From the NCBI RefSeq assembly GCF_002763455.1, contig NZ_NIXK01000002.1, forward strand, positions 186,001-250,000: 64,000 nucleotides of DNA. Direction: 5' to 3'. The stretch's first letter is position 1. Each line of letters opens with the position of its first letter. The notes beneath the pieces are model-generated. The model was given only the letters and a program-made list of their open reading frames with translations, had not been told where the DNA came from and searched no databases. This DNA is from Lentibacillus sediminis. Lineage in GTDB: Bacteria; Bacillota; Bacilli; Bacillales; Amphibacillaceae. The translations under genes were made by a program, and so were the position numbers. Positions 59,783 to 64,000 of this stretch are shown here, in pieces.

Positions 59783-60742
59783 ATGACAGCAAAGCAGGAA
59801 GTTGCAACATTTGCAGGCGGATGTTTCTGGTGTATGGTAGAACCATTTGACGAACGGCCGGGGGTCCATCGAATTGTATCCGGATATACGGGTGGCACGG
59901 TGGAAAATCCAACCTATGAACAGGTTACCTCGGGAACAACTGGGCACGTAGAAGCCGTCCAAATTACTTTTGATCCGGAAATCATGTCATATCAGCAGCT
60001 TTTGGAAACGTTCTGGCAGCAAATTGATCCGACCGATGCCGGAGGACAGTTTAATGACAGGGGAGAATCATACCAAACAGCAATTTATTATCATAATGAA
60101 GAACAAAAACAGTTGGCAGAACAATCTAAGCAAGCACTTGCGGACAGCGGAAAATTTGCCAAACCAATCGCAACACCGATTCTTCCCGCTAAAACTTTCT
60201 ATCCGGCAGAAGAAAGCCATCAGGATTATTATAAAAAGCAATCCTTCCATTACCGGCTTTATAAAAAGGGGTCTGGAAGAGAAGATTTCATTAAAAGGAC
60301 ATGGAAGCCGGAAGTGGACAAAAATACGCTGAAAGAAAAGCTGACACCGCTGCAGTATCAGGTAACACAGGAAAATGGGACGGAAACTCCTTTTCAAAAC
60401 GAGTACTGGGATAATGAGGAAGAGGGGATCTATACGGATATTGTATCCGGCGATGTGCTGTTTTCCTCGAAAGATAAATTTGATGCCGCATGTGGCTGGC
60501 CAAGTTTCACAAAACCGGTGGACAAGTACCAGGTTAACGAAAATACCGACACATCACATGGCATGATACGGACTGAGGTCCGCAGCAGCAAAGCGGACTC
60601 CCATCTTGGCCATGTATTCGAGGATGGACCGAAAGAAGCGGGCGGTCTGCGCTATTGCATGAATTCTGCGGCCATGCGCTTTATTCCAAAAGAAAAGATG
60701 GCAGAGGAAGGGTACGAAAACTATCTCTACCTGTTTAAATAA
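59783..60742 (+). CDS. msrAB: Fused methionine sulfoxide reductase MsrA-MsrB
   Basis: 319 residues. Residues 1-155 are MsrA with the catalytic GCFWC (C14, C17); a linker (about 155-170) joins MsrB with [12 protein letters not shown] and the active-site Cys in [11 protein letters not shown] near the C-terminus. MsrA reduces the S and MsrB the R sulfoxide of methionine. B. subtilis has the two as separate adjacent genes; the fusion is common in other Firmicutes. Gene ends 27 bases before the next start. Confidence 0.96.
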   Translation: MTAKQEVATFAGGCFWCMVEPFDERPGVHRIVSGYTGGTVENPTYEQVTSGTTGHVEAVQITFDPEIMSYQQLLETFWQQIDPTDAGGQFNDRGESYQTAIYYHNEEQKQLAEQSKQALADSGKFAKPIATPILPAKTFYPAEESHQDYYKKQSFHYRLYKKGSGREDFIKRTWKPEVDKNTLKEKLTPLQYQVTQENGTETPFQNEYWDNEEEGIYTDIVSGDVLFSSKDKFDAACGWPSFTKPVDKYQVNENTDTSHGMIRTEVRSSKADSHLGHVFEDGPKEAGGLRYCMNSAAMRFIPKEKMAEEGYENYLYLFK

Positions 60743-60769
60743 GACCAGGAATAGAAAGCGGGGAACACA

Positions 60770-60973
60770 ATGATTCACCTTCATTGGGAAAATCGGGAAA
60801 CAATCAAGCAAATTGAATGCGTTCATGCGAATGCGAAAAAATTTGTTGTAGACAATAAATTAACACCTGGAAAGAAATACGATGTTAAGAACGAAACGGA
60901 CGAGTTCTATTTCATTATTGACAACAGTGGACGGATCGGTGGATTTTTGAAGGAATACTTTAAAGAGGATTAA
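60770..60973 (+). CDS. DUF6501 small protein
   Basis: 67 residues, soluble, beta-rich by pattern. MIHLHWENRETIKQIECVH, the central NKLTPGKKYDVKNETDEFYFIID and the end GGFLKEYF closely follow the DUF6501 family of Bacillaceae. AAAGCGGGGA lies upstream of the ATG. Function unknown to me. Likely co-transcribed with msrAB and ended by the terminator below. Confidence 0.85.
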   Translation: MIHLHWENRETIKQIECVHANAKKFVVDNKLTPGKKYDVKNETDEFYFIIDNSGRIGGFLKEYFKED

Positions 60974-61006
60974 CAGGGGAACCCGGTGGTTCCCTCTGTT
61001 ATTTTC
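60972..61006 (+). terminator. Terminator after the DUF6501 gene
   Basis: AACAGGGGAACC / GGTTCCCTCTGTT stem (one unpaired base), four-base loop, then ATTTT. It starts in the stop codon. Confidence 0.85.
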
Positions 61007-61116
61007 GCTTTCAGGAATTGGAAGATTGTTTTATTTTCAACAGCAATACGATATAATTGCAGTTGCGGCAAAAAACTCAGCCGAGGCTAGAGCAATACAT
61101 AAAGGAGGTAACAGAC

Positions 61117-61356
61117 ATGGCTTTCGTAATTACATCACCTTGCATAGGTGAAAAGTCAGGAGAATGTGTGGACGTATGTCCTGTGGATTGTATAGAAGAA
61201 GGCAAGGACATGTTTTATATTGACCCGGATATTTGCATTGATTGCGGAGCGTGCGAAGCAGTATGCCCTGTAGAAGCAATTTATATGGAAGACGAGGTTC
61301 CTGAAAAGGAGCATAAATATATTGACCTAAATGCTAAGTTTTTTGAAGAACAATAG
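61117..61356 (+). CDS. fdxA: Seven-iron type ferredoxin (FdxA-like)
   Basis: 79 residues from ATG 61117 with AAAGGAGGTAA upstream; in-frame codons further upstream lack a ribosome site. Two cluster motifs are seen: CIGEKSGECVDVCPVDC at the N-terminus (C-x7-C-x3-C pattern of a [3Fe-4S] or [4Fe-4S] site) and CIDCGACEAVCP (complete CxxCxxCxxxCP [4Fe-4S] site). It is a small cytoplasmic electron carrier of the FdxA family, different from the single-cluster Bacillus Fer. Monocistronic with a short terminator. Confidence 0.92.
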   Translation: MAFVITSPCIGEKSGECVDVCPVDCIEEGKDMFYIDPDICIDCGACEAVCPVEAIYMEDEVPEKEHKYIDLNAKFFEEQ

Positions 61357-61358
61357 AA

Positions 61359-61380
61359 GGCCGCAGTTAAGCGGCTTTTT
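61359..61380 (+). terminator. Terminator after the ferredoxin gene
   Basis: GCCGC / GCGGC stem, six-base loop, TTTTT. The convergent acyP stop codon is a few bases further on. Confidence 0.75.
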
Positions 61381-61386
61381 CTAATG

Positions 61387-61656
61387 CTATTTTATCGAAA
61401 AAGTGTCAAAACCTTTTTCTTCATTGGAGCTGTTTTCCTCGATATGTTCTACACGGATAAAGGAATGAAAGCCATCTTTCAGCTGCTCCATAAATGGCTG
61501 GATGCTTTGTTCTCCGCCCTCGATCTCCATTTCCACCGTACCATCCGAATTATTCCGTACCCAACCGGTTAACCCGAATTCCGCTGCTTTTTGCTGGGCG
61601 GTAAAACGAAAGCCGACACCCTGAACACGTCCGCTTACAATTAAGTGTTTGTGCAT
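61387..61656 (-). CDS. acyP: Acylphosphatase
   Basis: 89 residues from the minus-strand ATG at 61656 (GAGGTGA upstream); a GTG at 61665 is part of that site. Hydrolyses acyl phosphates such as acetyl phosphate. The catalytic loop SGRVQGVGFR (Arg) and the Asn in WVRNNSDGTVE are intact. Stands alone, converging with the ferredoxin gene. Function in the cell is housekeeping or unknown. Confidence 0.93.
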   Translation of the reverse strand: MHKHLIVSGRVQGVGFRFTAQQKAAEFGLTGWVRNNSDGTVEMEIEGGEQSIQPFMEQLKDGFHSFIRVEHIEENSSNEEKGFDTFSIK

Positions 61657-61679
61657 GTGTATCACCTCAATTTTTTCCT

Positions 61680-62119
61680 TACTAAACGTATGCCCGAAAT
61701 AAAAGGAATTTAAACGATGCTTGCTTTGTGGATGAGAAGATCGTGTGAGGATTCGAATAGTATGGAGAAATCAGTTTGAAAATCTGCCAGGCAAACAAGG
61801 ATCAGCAAAAATTTTTTATCAGGAATTACACGTGTGAAGCTGTGATCATTTATTTGAGTCATAATGGATGTATGGAAATGACAGTTGAAGATTCAATAAC
61901 TAAAAAACTTACTGCCGCATAAATGAAAAGCAGTAATCAAATATGACCAAATCATAAGCCACTTATAAAATTGCAGAAATCAACAGCTCATGTAAGCAGT
62001 AAAATTTTCGTTTTGTCTCACTATCACAAGAATACTTTAATTGTGACACAAAAAATTCATGATCATTTTTTAGTTCCGATAATAAATATTATGTAAACTA
62101 GAGGAAATTTAATTAAATC
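61680..62119. other. A/T-rich stretch without a recognisable gene
   Basis: About 440 bases between acyP and the cysK terminator. No reading frame longer than about 20 codons with a ribosome site, no tRNA and no inverted repeat that stands out. Upstream of acyP it could hold that gene's promoter. Confidence 0.5.
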
Positions 62120-62152
62120 GGGAGGCAGTGACCGTTCCTTTCGCTGCCTCCC
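62120..62152 (-). terminator. Hairpin after cysK
   Basis: Nine-base perfect stem GGGAGGCAG / CTGCCTCCC with a 15-base loop, just beyond the cysK stop on the minus strand. The T-run on that strand is poor (GATTTAATT). Confidence 0.6.
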
Positions 62153-62158
62153 TTTCCA

Positions 62159-63079
62159 TCAATCATCAAACAGATTCATGCTCAAATACCGTTCACCTGA
62201 ATCCGGTGCAATACAGACAACTTTTTTTCCTGAGCCAATTCGCTTTGCAGTTTCAATTGCTGCGAAAACGGCAGCACCTCCAGATGGACCGACAAAAATA
62301 CCTTCTTGACGCGCGAGCTGTTTTACCATGCTGATAGCCTGATCGTCTTCAATCCGGATAATTTCATCATAAACCTCTGTATTCAATATATCCGGCACAA
62401 AACCCGGACTCGTACCGACAAGTTTATGGCTGCCTGGTTTCCCGCCAGACAGCACTGGCGATCCTTCAGGTTCCACGACAGCAATGTGTAAATCAGGCAA
62501 GTTTTCCTTGAGCACCTCTCCGGTTCCTGTGACGGTTCCTCCTGTACCGGCTGTGCAGACAAAAGCATCCAGTTTGCCGTTCATCTGCTGATAGATCTCC
62601 AGTGCAGTTGTCGTCCGGTGAATATCCGGATTGGCTTTATTTTCAAATTGCTGCGGAATAAAACTGCCTGGAATGCTTTTTTGCAGTTCCTGTGCCTTTT
62701 TGATGGCGCCGGGCATTCTTTCTTCACTTGGAGTGAGCACGACTTCCGCACCGTACGCCTTTAGAATGTTCCGCCTTTCCAGCGTGCTGTTATCCGGCAT
62801 GACCAGGATCGCCTTGTAGCCCTTTGCTGCTGCATTCATGGCAAGACCGATGCCGGTATTGCCGCTTGTCGGCTCAATAATGGTGGCGCCGGGTTTTAGG
62901 TAACCTTCGTCTTCCGCTGTCTTAATCATGCTGTATGCCGCCCTGTCTTTCACGCTTTTGCTGGGGTTGAAAAATTCCAGTTTTACATAAACTTCCGCTG
63001 CCTCGTCAGGAAGAAGTTTATTTATTTTTACCATTGGTGTTGCGCCGATTAATTCTGCGATATTGTCTGCCCGGTTCAT
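62159..63079 (-). CDS. cysK: Cysteine synthase A (O-acetylserine sulfhydrylase)
   Basis: 306 residues. PLP-dependent synthesis of cysteine from O-acetylserine and sulfide. The PLP lysine is in NPSKSVKDRAAY (about residue 42), TSGNTGIGLAM (about residue 70) binds the substrate, and the GTGGTVTGTG loop near residue 178 binds the PLP phosphate. AAGGAAGGGA lies before the minus-strand ATG at 63079. 21 bases from the PH-domain gene upstream, so possibly co-transcribed. Confidence 0.95.
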   Translation of the reverse strand: MNRADNIAELIGATPMVKINKLLPDEAAEVYVKLEFFNPSKSVKDRAAYSMIKTAEDEGYLKPGATIIEPTSGNTGIGLAMNAAAKGYKAILVMPDNSTLERRNILKAYGAEVVLTPSEERMPGAIKKAQELQKSIPGSFIPQQFENKANPDIHRTTTALEIYQQMNGKLDAFVCTAGTGGTVTGTGEVLKENLPDLHIAVVEPEGSPVLSGGKPGSHKLVGTSPGFVPDILNTEVYDEIIRIEDDQAISMVKQLARQEGIFVGPSGGAAVFAAIETAKRIGSGKKVVCIAPDSGERYLSMNLFDD

Positions 63080-63100
63080 TTATGTCCCTTCCTTCTGCTT

Positions 63101-63508
63101 TTAGCGTCTTATTCTTTCCATTTCCAGTTCCGGATTTATTTTTAAAATTTCATTAATAAATTCTTTTTCATTTTCCGGAGAGATGGAAATGATATTAAAG
63201 CGCCCGGAATTAATCTCCAGCCGGTGGATGGATAATGCAGGAGCCGCAAAAATGCTTCGATGCTTTCTAATCTGAATGATCTTCTGGATCTCTACTTTCA
63301 TCCTGATAGGACCATATTTAATTCTGATCAGGTCCCCTTCAATTTTGTAGCCGGTTTGAAACCAGAACCAAAGAAGCACCAGCGATAGTGGAAGAATAAA
63401 CAGCATGCCAAATATGTTGCCGCCTGCTATCGGTACAGCAACCCCAAACAGGGCAATTCCCCAGATGAGAATGGTCAGCCATGTATCTTTCCGGGAACGA
63501 AAATACAT
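63101..63508 (-). CDS. Membrane-anchored PH-domain protein (YyaB-like)
   Basis: 135 residues from the minus-strand ATG at 63508; a longer start at 63541 is possible but has no clear ribosome site, while AGGGG lies before 63508. Two hydrophobic helices near the N-terminus (about residues 9-30 and 34-50) are followed by a small beta-rich domain (YKIEGDLIRIKYGPIRMKVEI, then SIHRLEINSGRFNIISISP, ending in a helix) typical of bacterial PH domains of the YyaB/DUF1200 kind. Function unknown. Confidence 0.72.
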   Translation of the reverse strand: MYFRSRKDTWLTILIWGIALFGVAVPIAGGNIFGMLFILPLSLVLLWFWFQTGYKIEGDLIRIKYGPIRMKVEIQKIIQIRKHRSIFAAPALSIHRLEINSGRFNIISISPENEKEFINEILKINPELEMERIRR

Positions 63509-63602
63509 TGGAAAAACCCCTTCACTTGCGTAGTACTCCAATTATAGCTTACTTTCCCTTTTATTCCCAAGCATTTTACTGCGTCTCGCCAGCTGCGCAG
63601 AA

Positions 63603-63633
63603 AACCGGGCAGCATCAGCTCTACTGCCCGGTT
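63603..63633 (-). terminator. Terminator of the Rieske oxidoreductase gene
   Basis: Perfect ten-base stem AACCGGGCAG / CTGCCCGGTT with an 11-base loop and a short T-run on the minus strand. Confidence 0.8.
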
Positions 63634-63644
63634 CATCCAACTTA

Positions 63645-64000
63645 TTATTCGTTTACTTTTTTCAAGTCTTCCACAGCCGGTCCTTCAATTACTTCGCCAG
63701 TGGCGCCAAACCGTGAGCCGTGGCATGGACAATCCCATGTGCAGTCCCCATCATTCCACTGCACACCACAGCCTAGATGAGTACAGGTCAAATCAAGCAA
63801 GTGAACGCTGCCGCCTTTATCCTTATAGGCGCCGACATCTTCGCCGCCGACCTTCATTACTGCGCCCTGATTCTCCTGCAAATCCTCTGGTCGTGATGCA
63901 GCGGAACTGGAATCCGGATAATTCTCATCATTTTCCTCTTTTGGTTCGACATGTTCCATCTCTTTGATTTCCCGCTGCGGTGAAAAAAGCTCCTGATATG
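63645..64000 (-). CDS. yhfW: FAD-dependent oxidoreductase with C-terminal Rieske domain (YhfW-like), C-terminal part
   Basis: Minus-strand frame open to the right edge of the window, so the N-terminal part is missing; about 117 residues are present. The visible part starts YQELFSPQRE, typical of the end of the DadA-type FAD domain, then an acidic linker (EPKEENDENYPD) and a complete Rieske [2Fe-2S] domain with CTHLGC and CPCHGSRF, ending GPAVEDL. This fits the YhfW-like family of FAD oxidoreductases fused to a Rieske domain; the substrate is unknown. The ATG at 63959 is internal to the frame, not the start. Confidence 0.8.
   Translation of the reverse strand, partial: YQELFSPQREIKEMEHVEPKEENDENYPDSSSAASRPEDLQENQGAVMKVGGEDVGAYKDKGGSVHLLDLTCTHLGCGVQWNDGDCTWDCPCHGSRFGATGEVIEGPAVEDLKKVNE

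Noticed and set aside
1-64000. CRISPR arrays, tRNA clusters, insertion sequences, prophage or defence genes
   Set aside because: No regular spaced direct repeats, no cloverleaf sequences and no transposase, integrase, restriction or toxin-antitoxin type proteins were seen.

Overview
The window is chromosomal core DNA of a spore-forming, low-to-moderate G+C Bacillaceae. Proteins and gene order resemble the Oceanobacillus/Virgibacillus/Lentibacillus group more than Bacillus subtilis itself; that placement is my inference. It follows the B. subtilis map segment from ypeB through ypfA-cmk-ypfD, der-gpsA-spoIVA-hbs-mtrB, the men/hep-ndk-cheR-aro supraoperon, qcrABC, dapB-bshA-cca-birA-dinG, aspB-asnS-dnaD-nth, ponA-recU, gpsB-rnpB and on to thyA-dfrA. 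Spore genes (spoIVA, a SpoVIF-family gene, sspM, ypeB) show that the organism sporulates. I see no tRNA, rRNA, prophage, insertion sequence, CRISPR array or defence island.

Region by region. 1-12.4 kb: end of ypeB, PilZ c-di-GMP receptor, cmk, plsC, S1-domain protein, a YphA/YIEGIA/capping-subunit membrane set, der, gpsA, SpoVIF, two small membrane/lipoproteins, spoIVA, hbs. 12.4-25.6 kb: mtrB (TRAP), heptaprenyl diphosphate synthase and menaquinone genes, ndk, cheR, then aroF-aroB-aroH-hisC-tyrA-aroE, ypiA, ypiB, ypiF. The folE gene that precedes mtrB in B. subtilis and the trp genes between aroH and hisC are both missing here. 25.6-31 kb: menaquinol:cytochrome c reductase qcrABC, ypjA, a large GC-rich inverted repeat, a mini-YpjB, a Zn-peptidase and a YitT-family gene. 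31-38.3 kb: mazG-like ypjD, dapB, bshA, cca, birA, dinG, with mgsA, bshB1 and panBCD absent. 38.3-43.4 kb: second copy of the repeat, ypmB, aspB, asnS, dnaD, nth. 43.4-49.6 kb: ponA and recU on the minus strand, sspM (a 34-residue gene), small coiled/helical proteins, cdd, gpsB, RNase P RNA. 49.6-58.9 kb: rRNA methyltransferase, M32 carboxypeptidase, a type III polyketide synthase with its methyltransferase, cspD, an NlpC/P60 cell-wall hydrolase, thyA-dfrA, and tatA-tatA-tatC. 58.9-64 kb: small proteins, fused MsrAB, ferredoxin, acylphosphatase, cysK, a PH-domain protein, and the Rieske end of an oxidoreductase cut by the window edge.

Links between parts: hepS-menG-hepT make menaquinone from a heptaprenyl tail and (indirectly) chorismate from aroF; QcrABC oxidises that menaquinol. 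The QcrA Rieske protein carries a twin-arginine motif and the Tat translocase is encoded 32 kb away in the same window. thyA and dfrA form the usual dTMP/folate pair.

The least ordinary signals are (i) two copies of a GC-rich inverted composite repeat, (ii) a short dispersed hairpin repeat, (iii) an internally shrunken YpjB, (iv) an mtrB gene without folE or trp genes nearby, (v) a ypjD gene whose only good ribosome site points to an ATT/ATC start, (vi) a long hairpin leader before cspD, and (vii) a Gly/Asn/Asp tail on PonA encoded by a minisatellite-like repeat. I do not see a convincing wholly new multi-gene system; the YphA/YIEGIA/capping-subunit set is the best candidate for an under-described one.
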